64,000 bases of DNA from positions 2,149,501 to 2,213,500 of the forward strand of contig NZ_CP114035.2 in assembly GCF_026898135.2 (NCBI RefSeq), written 5' to 3'. Made by a program: the position numbers and the translations under genes. Origin of the DNA: Pseudomonas fortuita. Its GTDB lineage: Bacteria > Pseudomonadota > Gammaproteobacteria > Pseudomonadales > Pseudomonadaceae. Below are positions 17,246 to 25,878 of the stretch, piece by piece; positions within the stretch are counted from its first letter, which is position 1, and the number at the start of each line of letters is the position of its first letter. The notes under the pieces are model-generated. The model did no database searches, had not been told where the DNA came from, and worked only from the letters and a program-made list of their open reading frames with translations.

Positions 17246-19159
17246 TTAGAACGCGTAGCTGGCCTTGAGGCTGCCACTCACCCCGTGGCTGTCGCCTGCG
17301 CCCATCGCCGCCACTTCGCCGCCCACACTCAACGCACCCAGGTTGGCCATCAGGCTCACCCCGCCAGTAAACTGGTCGCGGTTGTCGAACGCCGCACGTT
17401 GCTCGATATCCAGCCCCAGCAGATGCCCCTGGCTGTCCACTTGCTGATCCCCCAGGGCATGTTCGTAACCCACTTCCACCCCAGGCACCCACTGCCAGCT
17501 GCCGACGGGGATGGGCGCGAAAGACGCATTCAGGTTGGCCCCTGCACTGCGGCGGGTTGCCTTGAGGTCGTCCACTTGCAGGGCCAGTTCGCTGCCTTTC
17601 TCGGTAAAGCCGTTCAGGTCGACGTGGCTGGCCCGCACGCCAATGCTCGGCTCCAGCACCACGCCATGGGTGGGCAGGCGATAACCCAGCGCCAGGCTGG
17701 CGCCAGCCAGCGTACCGTGGCTGTCACCCTTGGCCGTGCCCAGGCCGCCGCCCAGTTCGCGTTTGCTGGAGTAGTCGAGCCAGCCACCCCTGATGTCGGC
17801 ATCGATGAACAGTCCGTGCTCCAGGCCGCCAGGGGCGAAGCGTGCGCCCAGGCTGAGGAAGGTCAGGTCGGTATCGGCCTCGCCACCGGCCCCGCCCACC
17901 TTGCCACGGTTATAGCCAAAACCGGCATGGCCGCTGAGCTGCTCGGAAAAGCGCTGGGTCATGCCCACCATCAACCCCTGGCTATGCGCGTTGCTGCTGG
18001 CCGCATGGGCTGAGCCGTCAGTGCCGAGGTAGCCGGCCAGCGCCGTGCTCCACAGGCGCGCCTGGCCGGCCTTGAGGCCGCTGCTGTCGGCAAAGGGCGA
18101 AGCCGCACGCTCGACCATGGCGCCCTGGCGCAGCAGGTAGCTGGCGGCATCCGCGTGCACCTGGCCGCCAACGGTCGAGGTCACGCCGCCCAAGCTGCCG
18201 GCATCGATGGCCGATTGCAGGTAGTAGTTGTAGGCGCTGTAGCTGCCCGACAGCGAGGTGTCCTGCAGCTCGCGCAACAATTGCGCGCCGGCGGCGCCGT
18301 TGCCCAGCAGGCCTGCCTCGCCGGGCAGGGAACCATAGCGCACCATCTTGCCGCGCAGCACGTAGATCGTTTCCTGGCTCAGGCCCAGGCCCTGCTTGAG
18401 GTAGTTGTCCATGTTGCCGTAGTTGGCGCTGATTTCATCGAGGCCAGCCTGCAGGTAGCTGGCTTCGACCCCCAGCAGCGGTGCATAGATTTCGGCCATG
18501 CTCGCCGGCATCGCCGCCAGCGTGGCAGCCACGCGGGCGGCGGTGTAGCCGTTGGTGGCCAGGTAGTTACTCATGATGCTGGCCTCGTCCACCCCGGCGA
18601 TGCTCAGCAGCACCGCTGCCGTCCAGCCGGTGCGGTCCTTGCCCGCGGTGCAATGAAACAGCGCGGCGCCATCGGCAGCCGCCAGTTCGTTGAACAGCAC
18701 GGCAAACTGGCCACGCATGCCGGCGTCGCTGACGAAGGCGCGGTTGGTCTCCTGCATCATCGCCCGCGCCTGTTCTGCGCTGCTGAAGGAAATGTTGGTG
18801 ATGTTGGAGCCCGATGTGGTGCTGCCAATGATGTCGATGTTGGTGTAGCTGGCGCCGCCCGGCAGCGTATCGGGCGTGCTGGCGATTTCGCTTGGGGTGC
18901 GCAGGTCGTACACATTGCTGATACCCAGGCCATTGAGGGTGGCCAGGTCGGCGGCGGTCGGGGTAAGGGCGTTGGCACGGTAGAACACACCCGCCCGCAT
19001 TGTGCCGTCATGGCTGGTCGGGTAGGCGCTGGTGGTGCCGGCGAGGTCGCGGAAATTATCCATACCGGCCAGGCGTGGGGTGGCGAGCGCTTCGGCGGCA
19101 TGGGCGGTGGAAATGGCAAGGGTAAGCAGGGACAGGGAGCAGAGCACACGTTGCAGCAC
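17246..19159 (-). CDS. Autotransporter with tyrosine-phosphatase passenger
   Basis: Predicted secreted or surface phosphatase, 637 residues. Signal peptide about 1-21 (SLLTLAISTAHA). The passenger begins with RLAGMDNFRDLAGT and YDLRTPSEI, both typical of the PF13350 tyrosine/serine phosphatase family, and has the P-loop HCTAGKDRTG with nucleophile Cys170 and Arg176 (CX5R). From about residue 370 the chain turns into an autotransporter beta-barrel (ALAGYLGTDGS, FGYNRGK, LGYRLPTHGVVLEPSIGVRAS) and ends in ASYAF, a terminal Phe typical of BAM-inserted barrels. The GTG start has GAGG about 8 bases upstream. The linker has no obvious repeats. Whether the passenger is cleaved, and its substrate, are unknown. 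Confidence 0.88.
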   Translation of the reverse strand: MLQRVLCSLSLLTLAISTAHAAEALATPRLAGMDNFRDLAGTTSAYPTSHDGTMRAGVFYRANALTPTAADLATLNGLGISNVYDLRTPSEIASTPDTLPGGASYTNIDIIGSTTSGSNITNISFSSAEQARAMMQETNRAFVSDAGMRGQFAVLFNELAAADGAALFHCTAGKDRTGWTAAVLLSIAGVDEASIMSNYLATNGYTAARVAATLAAMPASMAEIYAPLLGVEASYLQAGLDEISANYGNMDNYLKQGLGLSQETIYVLRGKMVRYGSLPGEAGLLGNGAAGAQLLRELQDTSLSGSYSAYNYYLQSAIDAGSLGGVTSTVGGQVHADAASYLLRQGAMVERAASPFADSSGLKAGQARLWSTALAGYLGTDGSAHAASSNAHSQGLMVGMTQRFSEQLSGHAGFGYNRGKVGGAGGEADTDLTFLSLGARFAPGGLEHGLFIDADIRGGWLDYSSKRELGGGLGTAKGDSHGTLAGASLALGYRLPTHGVVLEPSIGVRASHVDLNGFTEKGSELALQVDDLKATRRSAGANLNASFAPIPVGSWQWVPGVEVGYEHALGDQQVDSQGHLLGLDIEQRAAFDNRDQFTGGVSLMANLGALSVGGEVAAMGAGDSHGVSGSLKASYAF

Positions 19160-19477
19160 GGATCAGGCCTCAGGCAGTGGGTTAGGCTGTCTACTGTCCT
19201 GGGGCAACATGAAACTGAATGTTACATTTTGCGGTGATGTGCAAAGGCTTGCGCGATCTGTCCTTGTTTTGCGTCTTCTGTCCCGGCGACTGGGGCGCAA
19301 AGCGCCCCGTTAATCACACACTGGCCAGACCTGGAACGCAGGGTTGCTTTCATTTCGGCTGAGGCGAGGGTTTGCCTGTTTTTGTTTTTTGCATATTAGC
19401 TTATGAATTTAATTACTTTTATTTATTTGATCTAGCCGGCTACATTCGCAGTTTCTTCAACCTGCAAGGAACTGCGG
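19160..19477. promoter_or_regulatory. AT-rich promoter region of the sulfonate-binding genes
   Basis: A gap of 318 bases between divergent genes. It holds a perfect hairpin ggggcgc-aaa-gcgcccc (19292-19308), then a markedly AT-rich stretch (about 19375-19435) that probably contains the promoter for the binding-protein genes. Next to the start is an inverted repeat CGCAGTT (19447-19453)/AACTGCG (19470-19476) whose right arm touches the AAGGA ribosome site. Such AT-rich leaders are common for CysB-controlled sulfur genes, but I cannot define a CysB site. Confidence 0.4.
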
Positions 19478-20440
19478 ATGTCCATTCGATCTCGCCTGCT
19501 GCTTTTCGCGGCTGCCACACTGCTGGCTACTCAGGCATTTGCCAGTGACCGCCTGACCCTGCGCATCGGTGACCAAAAAGGCAACATGCGCGCCCAGCTG
19601 GAGGCAGCCGATGCCCTGCGTGACTTGCCTTACGACATCCGCTGGGCCGAATTCCCCGCCGCCGCGCCTTTGGCCGAGGCACTGAATGCCGGCGCGATCG
19701 ATGCTGGCATCATTGGCGATGCACCATTGCTCTTCGTGCTGGCCTCTGGTGCGCCGGTCAAGGCCATTGCCGTGGACAAGTCCGACCCGTATGGCACGGC
19801 GCTGCTGGTGCGCCCCGACGCAGCGCTGCACAGCGCTGCCGACCTCAAGGGCAAGCGGATCGCCACGGGCCGTGGCTCTATAGGCCACCACCTTGCATTG
19901 AAGGCGCTGGATCAGGTCGGGCTCAGCGAAAAGGACGTGGAGTTTCGCTTCCTCGGCCCCGTCGACGCCAAGATCGCCCTGGCCAATGGCTCGGTGGACG
20001 CCTGGTCGACCTGGGAACCCTACACCGCGCTGGCCGAGCAGAGCGGCCAGGGCAAAGTGCTGGTCAACGGTCGGGGGTTGTCCAGTGGCAACAGTTTCCT
20101 GGCCGCCACCGACAAGGCGCTGGGTGATCCGGCTCGCAAGGCCGCATTGCAGGACTACCTTGTGCGCCTGGCCGGCGCCCAGGTCTGGGCTTACCAGCAT
20201 CTGGACAGCTATTCACAAACCCTGGCTGCGATCATCGGCTTTCCGCAGGATGCTGCCCGCCTGCAGTTCGAGCGGCGCCAACTGGTTTGGCAGGCGATTG
20301 ACGCGAAGACCATCGGCGAACAGCAGGAAACCGCCGACTTTTACCACGCCCACGGCCTGATGAATCAACGCCTGGACGTGGCCCCAACCTTTGCCAGTGG
20401 CTTTAGCGTGCCCGCCCCTGACTCACTGGCCCAACATTGA
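19478..20440 (+). CDS. Sulfonate-type ABC transporter substrate-binding protein 1
   Basis: Periplasmic binding protein of 320 residues in the SsuA/TauA/NMT1 fold. Signal peptide 1-22 (AATLLATQAFA-SD). Family signatures: LRIGDQKGNMRAQLEA, WAEFPAAAPLAEALNAGAIDAGIIGDAPLLFVLASG, VRPDAALHSAADLKGKRIATGRGSIGHHLALKAL and VDAWSTWEPYTALAE. It should bind an alkanesulfonate or sulfate ester for uptake. AAGGA lies 7-8 bases before the ATG. The partner permease and ATPase (SsuB/SsuC) are not adjacent; only a second binding protein follows, so the pair must use a transporter encoded elsewhere. Confidence 0.87.
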   Translation: MSIRSRLLLFAAATLLATQAFASDRLTLRIGDQKGNMRAQLEAADALRDLPYDIRWAEFPAAAPLAEALNAGAIDAGIIGDAPLLFVLASGAPVKAIAVDKSDPYGTALLVRPDAALHSAADLKGKRIATGRGSIGHHLALKALDQVGLSEKDVEFRFLGPVDAKIALANGSVDAWSTWEPYTALAEQSGQGKVLVNGRGLSSGNSFLAATDKALGDPARKAALQDYLVRLAGAQVWAYQHLDSYSQTLAAIIGFPQDAARLQFERRQLVWQAIDAKTIGEQQETADFYHAHGLMNQRLDVAPTFASGFSVPAPDSLAQH

Positions 20441-20454
20441 CCCGGAGACGTCCC

Positions 20455-21417
20455 ATGCTGCACCGCAAACGCCTGCGCCACCTGGCCCTGGGCCTGCTGC
20501 TCGGCTGCCTGCTGCCGTCGCTCGCCAGCGCCGATCAGACCCTGCGCATCGGTTACCAGAAGTCCTCAACCCTGCTGACCTTGCTCAAGGCCCGTGGCAC
20601 CCTGGAGCAGCGCCTGCAGGCCGAAGGTATCCGCGTCAGCTGGCACGAGTTCCCCAGTGGCCTGCCGCTGCTGGAGGCGCTGAACCTGGGCAATATAGAC
20701 CTGTCGGCGGATGTGGCCGACACCGTGCCTGTATTCACCCAGGCAGCTGGCGCCAAGCTCACCTATTTTGCTCGTGAGGCGCCATCCCCCTCGGCCCAGG
20801 CCATCCTGGTGCCAGCCGACTCGCCGCTCAAGACCCTGGCCGACCTCAAGGGCAAGCGTGTGGCGGTGACCAAGGCGGCGGGCAGCCATTACCTGTTGAT
20901 CCAGGCCTTGGCCAAGGCCGGTCTTGGTTTCAAGGACATTACCCCGGCGTACCTGATTCCCGCCGACGGCCGGGCGGCGTTCGAGAACGGCAAGGTCGAT
21001 GCCTGGGTCACCTGGGACCCGTATGTGGCCAGCGCCCAGCGCCAGCAGAACGCGCGCATCCTGGCCGATGGCAGCGAGCTGGCGAGTTACCAGCGCTACT
21101 ACCTGGCCGGTAGCGATTACGCCAAGGCGCATCCTGAAGTGCTGCAGCAGGTGTACCAGGCGCTGCGCGAGATCGGGGCCTGGACCAAGGCCAACCCTGC
21201 AGCGGCTGCCCGGGTACTGGGGCCGCTGTGGGGCAACCTGGACAGCGCGACGGTGCAGCAGGCCAATGGCCGACGCAGCTATGACGTGCAGCCGGTGCAA
21301 CTGGGCAACCTGGGTGAGCAACAGCGTATTGCCGATGCCTTCTACCGCGAAGGGCTGCTGCCCAAACCGGTGGATGCGCGTGCGGTGACGGTGTTCGAGC
21401 CGCACGCTGCTGACTGA
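20455..21417 (+). CDS. Sulfonate-type ABC transporter substrate-binding protein 2
   Basis: Second SsuA-like periplasmic binding protein, 320 residues, starting 14 bases after the first. GGAG lies 7 bases before the ATG at 20455. Signal peptide about 1-24 (GLLLGCLLPSLASA-DQ). Signatures: LRIGYQKSSTLLTLLKARGTLEQRL, WHEFPSGLPLLEALNLGNIDLSADVADTVPVFTQAAG, VPADSPLKTLADLKGKRVAVTKAAGSHYLLIQAL and VDAWVTWDPYVASAQ. It is clearly homologous to its neighbour but far from identical, so the duplication is old and the two probably bind different sulfonates. It is closer to classical SsuA than the first. Confidence 0.88.
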   Translation: MLHRKRLRHLALGLLLGCLLPSLASADQTLRIGYQKSSTLLTLLKARGTLEQRLQAEGIRVSWHEFPSGLPLLEALNLGNIDLSADVADTVPVFTQAAGAKLTYFAREAPSPSAQAILVPADSPLKTLADLKGKRVAVTKAAGSHYLLIQALAKAGLGFKDITPAYLIPADGRAAFENGKVDAWVTWDPYVASAQRQQNARILADGSELASYQRYYLAGSDYAKAHPEVLQQVYQALREIGAWTKANPAAAARVLGPLWGNLDSATVQQANGRRSYDVQPVQLGNLGEQQRIADAFYREGLLPKPVDARAVTVFEPHAAD

Positions 21418-21462
21418 GGATACGCGCGAAGAGGCCGGTGCCGACAGTCTGTAAACTGAGGG

Positions 21463-22236
21463 CTACTTGAAGAACTGACTGGGCGTAGTACCGAAGTGGC
21501 GCTTGAACATGCTGGCAAAGGCACTGGGGCTGTCATACCCCAGTGCCCCCGCCACGTCGATGATCCGCTCGCCCAGGGCAATCCGCTCCAGTGCCTGCAT
21601 CAGCCGCGCCTGTTGGCGCCACTGGCCGAAGGTCATGCCGGTTTCGCTGCGGAACAACCGCTGGATGGTCTTCTCGTCCACCCCCAGTTGCTGGCCCCAG
21701 TCGGCCACAGTGGCGTTATCGTCGGGCCGCTCTTGCAATCCCGTGCAAATCACCCGCAGGCGCTTGTCGCTGGGTTGCGAGAGCTTAAGCGGCAAGGTCG
21801 GCAGTACGCTGATCTCGTCGAGGATCAGGCGCATTACCCGGGCTTCGCGCGAGTCCTCGGCAAAGGGTGCGGTAAAGCCCACCGAAGCCTTGATCAATTC
21901 GCTGAGCAGCGGCGAGATGCTGATGGCCTTGCTCTGCAGGGGCAGGCCCGCTGCCGCATCGGTGCGCACGAACACACTGCGCATCTTCACATCGCCCACG
22001 CAGCGGATGGCATGCACCTGGCCGCAAGGCATCCACACCCCGCGGCTGGGTGGCACTGTCCAGCATTCGTTGCCGGACTCGACGATCATCAGCCCTTTGA
22101 TGGCATAGATCAGTTGATGCTTGGCATGGGTATGGGGCTCGATGAACCAGTCGCTGGGGTAGTCCGTTGCACGGCTACCCACTTCCCAGGTCCACTGATC
22201 GACCTCCACCAGCAATTCGCGCTGCGGTTTTACCAT
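21463..22236 (-). CDS. AraC-family regulator with cupin sensor
   Basis: Regulator of 257 residues. An N-terminal cupin-type domain (IEPHTHAKHQLIYAIKGLMIVESGNECWTVPPSRGVWMPCGQVHAI) precedes an AraC DNA-binding domain with VADWGQQLGVDEKTIQRLFRSETGMTFGQWRQQARLMQALERIALGERIIDVAGALGYDSPSAFASMFKRHFG. This build resembles NimR-type regulators that control a neighbouring exporter. It lies 36 bases downstream of the MFS gene on the same strand, with GAGG 5 bases before its ATG, so it probably shares an operon with that exporter and controls it. Confidence 0.88.
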   Translation of the reverse strand: MVKPQRELLVEVDQWTWEVGSRATDYPSDWFIEPHTHAKHQLIYAIKGLMIVESGNECWTVPPSRGVWMPCGQVHAIRCVGDVKMRSVFVRTDAAAGLPLQSKAISISPLLSELIKASVGFTAPFAEDSREARVMRLILDEISVLPTLPLKLSQPSDKRLRVICTGLQERPDDNATVADWGQQLGVDEKTIQRLFRSETGMTFGQWRQQARLMQALERIALGERIIDVAGALGYDSPSAFASMFKRHFGTTPSQFFK

Positions 22237-22272
22237 CGTGACCTCGTATAGATGCAGCCTGGCAGCGCCACT

Positions 22273-23502
22273 TTAGCAGCAGCGGCTGGGCGGGGCCTTC
22301 GAACGGGTTGCTGGCAACAGCGCGGTTACCAGGCCCAGCAGCGGCAGGAACGCGATCGCCTGGTATACCCACTCGATGCCATGGCGGTCGGCCAGCTCAC
22401 CCAGGCCGGCGGCACCAATGCCGCTGATGCCGAACATCAGCCCGAACATTACCCCCGAAACCATGCCGACCCGGCCCGGCACCGCTTCCTGGGCATACAC
22501 CACCAGCGCCGCGAAAGCCGAGGACATTACCAGGCCGATGGCCACCGCCAGTATCGCTGTCCAGGCCAGGTTGGCGTGGGGCAGGGCGAGGGCAAAGGGT
22601 GCCACGCCAAGAAACGAAACCCAGATCACCGCCTTGCGCCCGATGCGGTCTCCCACCGGGCCACCGGCAAAAGTGCCCAATGCCACGGCTGCGAGGAACA
22701 CGAACAGATACAGCTGGCTGTGTTGCACGCTCAGGCCGAAGTGCTCGATCAGGTAGAAGGTGAAGTAGTTGGTGAACGAGGCGATGTAAACAAACTTGGC
22801 GAACATCAGTACGGCGACCACCACCACGGCGCGCCACATGGCGCCCCGCGACAGCCCGGGGGCCTGCTGGCCGGCGAAACGCTTGAGCCGGGCCTGGCCG
22901 TGGCGCATGCTCCAGCCGGTCACCCGCAGCAGCACCAGCACGGCCAGCGCAGCCGCCAGCATGAACCAGGCAATGGCCGGCTGGCCGTGTGGTATGACGA
23001 TGGCAGCGGTCAGCAGCGGGCCGAGGGCGGAGCCTGTGTTGCCACCCACCTGGAAGGTCGACTGGGCGGTGCCGAAGCGCCCGCCTGAGGCCATGCGGGC
23101 CACCCGCGAAGCTTCGGGGTGGAAGGTTGCCGAACCTACGCCGACCACCGCAGCAGCCACCAGCAGCATTTCATAGCTGCCCGCGAAGGCGAGCAGGGCG
23201 ATGCCCGCCAATGTCACCAGCATACCGGCTGGCAACAGGTACGGTTGCGGGTGCTTGTCGGTGTACATCCCGACCCAGGGTTGCAGCAGAGAGGCTGTTA
23301 CCTGGTAGACGAGGGCGATCCAGCCGATCTGGGCAAAGCTCAACGCGAAGTCGCTTTTCAGCATCGGGTAGATCGACGGCAGTACGGCCTGGATCAGGTC
23401 GTTCAGCAGGTGGGCGAAAGCGGCAGCACCGACGATACGGACTACAAAGCCCTGAGGTTGGTCGGCAGGCGGGGCGGCGGCCAAGGCGGCGGAAGTTGTC
23501 AT
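22273..23502 (-). CDS. MFS exporter, fosmidomycin-resistance (Fsr) family
   Basis: Twelve-segment major facilitator of 409 residues. The opening VRIVGAAAFAHLLNDLIQAVLPSIYPML, loop VYQVTASLLQPWVGMYTDKHPQPYLLPAG, and GVGSATFHPEASRVARMASGGRFGTAQSTFQVGGNTGSALGPLL are the typical pattern of the Fsr (fosmidomycin-resistance) family. It is probably a drug or metabolite exporter in the inner membrane. The start is set at the ATG of MTTSAAL (23502); the frame runs 31 codons further upstream, but that part looks non-coding. A NimT/NimR-like exporter-regulator pair with the AraC gene downstream is likely. The substrate is unknown. Confidence 0.87.
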   Translation of the reverse strand: MTTSAALAAAPPADQPQGFVVRIVGAAAFAHLLNDLIQAVLPSIYPMLKSDFALSFAQIGWIALVYQVTASLLQPWVGMYTDKHPQPYLLPAGMLVTLAGIALLAFAGSYEMLLVAAAVVGVGSATFHPEASRVARMASGGRFGTAQSTFQVGGNTGSALGPLLTAAIVIPHGQPAIAWFMLAAALAVLVLLRVTGWSMRHGQARLKRFAGQQAPGLSRGAMWRAVVVVAVLMFAKFVYIASFTNYFTFYLIEHFGLSVQHSQLYLFVFLAAVALGTFAGGPVGDRIGRKAVIWVSFLGVAPFALALPHANLAWTAILAVAIGLVMSSAFAALVVYAQEAVPGRVGMVSGVMFGLMFGISGIGAAGLGELADRHGIEWVYQAIAFLPLLGLVTALLPATRSKAPPSRCC

Positions 23503-23650
23503 GGGCAAGGTTCTTCTGTGGCAAGGGAACAAGGCATTGCCGCCGCAGGTTAGCCAGTACCCAGGTTGCCTGTCTCCCGCCGAACAGGCAGCCACTGTCG
23601 CGTTTCGGGCATCCGTGCCCGCACCGCTGTTCCAACCCCCGCTGGGTGGC

Positions 23651-24115
23651 TCAGAGACCCAGCTCGCTCAACCCGGGGTGGTCATCCGGGCGCCGCCCCA
23701 GCGGCCAGTGGAACTTGCGCTCGGCTTCGCTGATGGGGTGTTCGTTAATGCTCGAGTGGCGGTTGTGCATCAGCCCATCGTCGGCGAACTCCCAGTTCTC
23801 GTTGCCGTAGGCGCGGAACCATTGTCCGCTGTCGTCGTGGTACTCATAGGCATAGCGCACGGCAATACGGTTGCCGGTGAAGGCCCACAGCTCCTTGATC
23901 AGGCGGTACTCCAGTTCGTGGTCCCATTTGCGGGTGAGGAACGCCTCGACCTCGGCACGCCCACGGGGGAACTCGACGCGGTTGCGCCAGACCGTGTCAG
24001 GGGTATACGCGAGGGCGACTTTGGCCGGGTCGCGGCCGTTCCAGCCATCTTCGGCCAGGCGCACCTTTTCGATGGCACTTTCGTGGGTGAAGGGCGGTAG
24101 TGGTGGTCGGGACAT
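23651..24115 (-). CDS. NTF2-like protein, DUF1348 family
   Basis: Small cytosolic protein of 154 residues. [75 protein letters not shown] and the C-terminal [12 protein letters not shown] are the signature of the DUF1348 group of the nuclear transport factor 2 superfamily. The cone-like fold may bind a small ligand; no enzyme activity is established. GAGGAG lies 7 bases before the ATG. It stands alone between the Fsr exporter and the aldo-keto reductase. Confidence 0.85.
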   Translation of the reverse strand: MSRPPLPPFTHESAIEKVRLAEDGWNGRDPAKVALAYTPDTVWRNRVEFPRGRAEVEAFLTRKWDHELEYRLIKELWAFTGNRIAVRYAYEYHDDSGQWFRAYGNENWEFADDGLMHNRHSSINEHPISEAERKFHWPLGRRPDDHPGLSELGL

Positions 24116-24279
24116 CGGCGTACTCCTCAGGTCGTTTGGTTTTTAGCAGGTTAGCTGCCGGTGCCTGGACAGAGAATGGATGTGCGCGACACTTCATAAT
24201 TGCGGTGCGTGGAACAATACAGGCTTGTGAACGAAGCCATGGCCTTGCCGCGCGCAGTCGGGCCTGGCTGTGCGGCAGT

Positions 24280-24296
24280 GGGCCGCAAGGCGGCCC
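24280..24296. terminator. Short GC hairpin
   Basis: gggccgc-aag-gcggccc gives a perfect 7-bp stem. It lies just downstream of the aldo-keto reductase stop on the minus strand and ahead of the NTF2-like gene. No T-run follows, so termination is uncertain. Confidence 0.4.
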
Positions 24297-24330
24297 TCAA
24301 TGCCTGTATCAAGGCTGAAAAGTTGGGGTG

Positions 24331-25134
24331 TCAGTCCCAGACCGGCGCCAGGCCGTCAGGGCTGACTTCTCGGCCATTGCGTTCGAGTGTGGCGATGCGT
24401 GCCATGTCGTCGGCGCCCAGCTTCAGGTCACGGGCAAGCAGGTTGCTGGCCAGGTTTTCGCGTTTGGTCGAAGACGGGATGACCGCGTAGCCCAGCTGCA
24501 GGGCCCAGGCCAGCGCAACCTGGGCGACGGTGGCCTTGTGCTTGGCTGCTATTTCGGCCAGTAGCGGGTCTTTCAGAACCTTGCCGTAGGCCAGGGTCAT
24601 GTACGAAGTCACGGTAATGCCCTGTTCATTCAGAAATGCTGCCAGCTTGCTGTTCTGCAAGTACGGGCTCAGCTCGATCTGGTTGGTGGCAATTTCGCCT
24701 TTGCCGACTACATCAATGGCCTGGCGGGTCAGCTCGATATTGAAGTTGGACACACCGATCTGGCGTGTCAGCCCCAGCTTCTTCGCTTCGGCCAGCGCAG
24801 TCATGTATTCGCGCAGTTCCACGCCGTTGCCCGGCGCCGGCCAGTGGATCAGCAGCAGGTCGACGTAGTCGGTGCGCAGCTTCTCCAGGCTCTCGCGCAG
24901 GCTGGCAATCAGCTTGTCGGCGGCATAGTTGTCGACCCAGATCTTGGTGGTGATGAACAGCTCGTTGCGCGGCACGCCACTTTCGGCGATGGCCTGGCCG
25001 ACTTCGGCTTCGTTCTTGTAGATCTGTGCGGTGTCGATGGCGCGGTAGCCCAGCGCCAGGGCCGACTTGACCGAGTCGATGACAGTTTGGCCAGTGAGGC
25101 GGAAGGTGCCGAGCCCGAAGGAAGGAACGCTCAT
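24331..25134 (-). CDS. dkgB: Aldo-keto reductase DkgB (2,5-diketo-D-gluconate reductase B)
   Basis: NADPH-dependent aldo-keto reductase of 267 residues, which reduces 2,5-diketogluconate, methylglyoxal and similar carbonyls in the cytosol. Seen: [11 protein letters not shown], the catalytic Asp/Tyr segment [18 protein letters not shown], the lysine in [24 protein letters not shown] (catalytic His), [25 protein letters not shown] and the cofactor-binding [15 protein letters not shown]. Length matches DkgB of E. coli. AGGAG lies 7 bases before the ATG. Monocistronic. Confidence 0.9.
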   Translation of the reverse strand: MSVPSFGLGTFRLTGQTVIDSVKSALALGYRAIDTAQIYKNEAEVGQAIAESGVPRNELFITTKIWVDNYAADKLIASLRESLEKLRTDYVDLLLIHWPAPGNGVELREYMTALAEAKKLGLTRQIGVSNFNIELTRQAIDVVGKGEIATNQIELSPYLQNSKLAAFLNEQGITVTSYMTLAYGKVLKDPLLAEIAAKHKATVAQVALAWALQLGYAVIPSSTKRENLASNLLARDLKLGADDMARIATLERNGREVSPDGLAPVWD

Positions 25135-25340
25135 TGAGTTACTCCTGAATAGTGGGGGAAATCATGTGACGGCCAGTGTGCAGGTTCGCAAGGCAGCGAA
25201 TAAGCCGCTGCTGCGTCAAAGTCATTTGAACTGTAGGCAAGAATGATTCCGCGCACATCTGTTCAGAGCGTGAGGTAGCGCAACGGCAGGTTTAACTTGA
25301 TTCGAGTCGTAAGGCCCTTCAACGCCAGGGGCCAGGAACG

Positions 25341-25363
25341 AAAAAGCCCGCCGGGTGGCGGGC
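25341..25363 (-). terminator. Rho-independent terminator after cysI-DUF934
   Basis: On the minus strand, gcccgcc-accc-ggcgggc makes a perfect 7-bp stem followed directly by TTTTT. It begins about 20 bases past the stop of the DUF934 gene and closes the sulfite reductase operon. Confidence 0.88.
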
Positions 25364-25383
25364 TGTTCGCTGGAGCGGGACGA

Positions 25384-25878
25384 TCAGCGGCGGCGGAACA
25401 GCGGCAGCGGCTCGTCGGTGGCGGCCTGGTAGGTCACCGAGAAGTCCTTGAGGCTTTGCAGCGCGTCTTCCGGGTCCTTGTCGGCCCGGATGGCGAACGC
25501 ATCGAAACCGCAGCGGGCCATGAAGAACAGCTGGTCGCGCAGTACGTCGCCGATGGCACGCAGCTCGCCCTTGAACTTGTAGCGGTCACGCAACAGGCGC
25601 GCATTGGAATAGCTGCGCCCGTCGGTGAAGGCCGGGAAGTTGAGCGCGATCACCTGGAAGTACTGCACGTCTTCGCCGATTTCTTCCGCTTCTTCGTCGC
25701 TGTCCAGCCACACGCCCAGGCCGCCGTCGCGGGCCTTGAGCACATGGGCGTGGTCACGCCACAGCTGCAGCGGCACGATGTAGTCGTCGCAGTTGGTCAG
25801 CTCGTCGAACGAGGTTTCCTTGGGCAGCAAGTGCCAGGTTTCGTCGACGATCTGGTTGTTCTTAATGATTCGCTGCAT
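25384..25878 (-). CDS. DUF934 protein, sulfite-reductase partner
   Basis: Cytosolic protein of 164 residues of the DUF934 family, almost always encoded after the hemoprotein sulfite reductase in proteobacteria lacking a classical cysJ beside it. Visible conserved parts: GVWLDSDEEAEEIGEDVQYFQVIALNFPAFTDGRSYSNARLLRDRY, GELRAIGDVLRDQLFFMARCGFDAF and DKDPEDALQSLKDFSVTYQ. Its start overlaps the end of cysI by 17 bases, pointing to translational coupling. A role in electron supply or assembly of the reductase is inferred from context; no cofactor motif is evident. Confidence 0.9.
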   Translation of the reverse strand: MQRIIKNNQIVDETWHLLPKETSFDELTNCDDYIVPLQLWRDHAHVLKARDGGLGVWLDSDEEAEEIGEDVQYFQVIALNFPAFTDGRSYSNARLLRDRYKFKGELRAIGDVLRDQLFFMARCGFDAFAIRADKDPEDALQSLKDFSVTYQAATDEPLPLFRRR

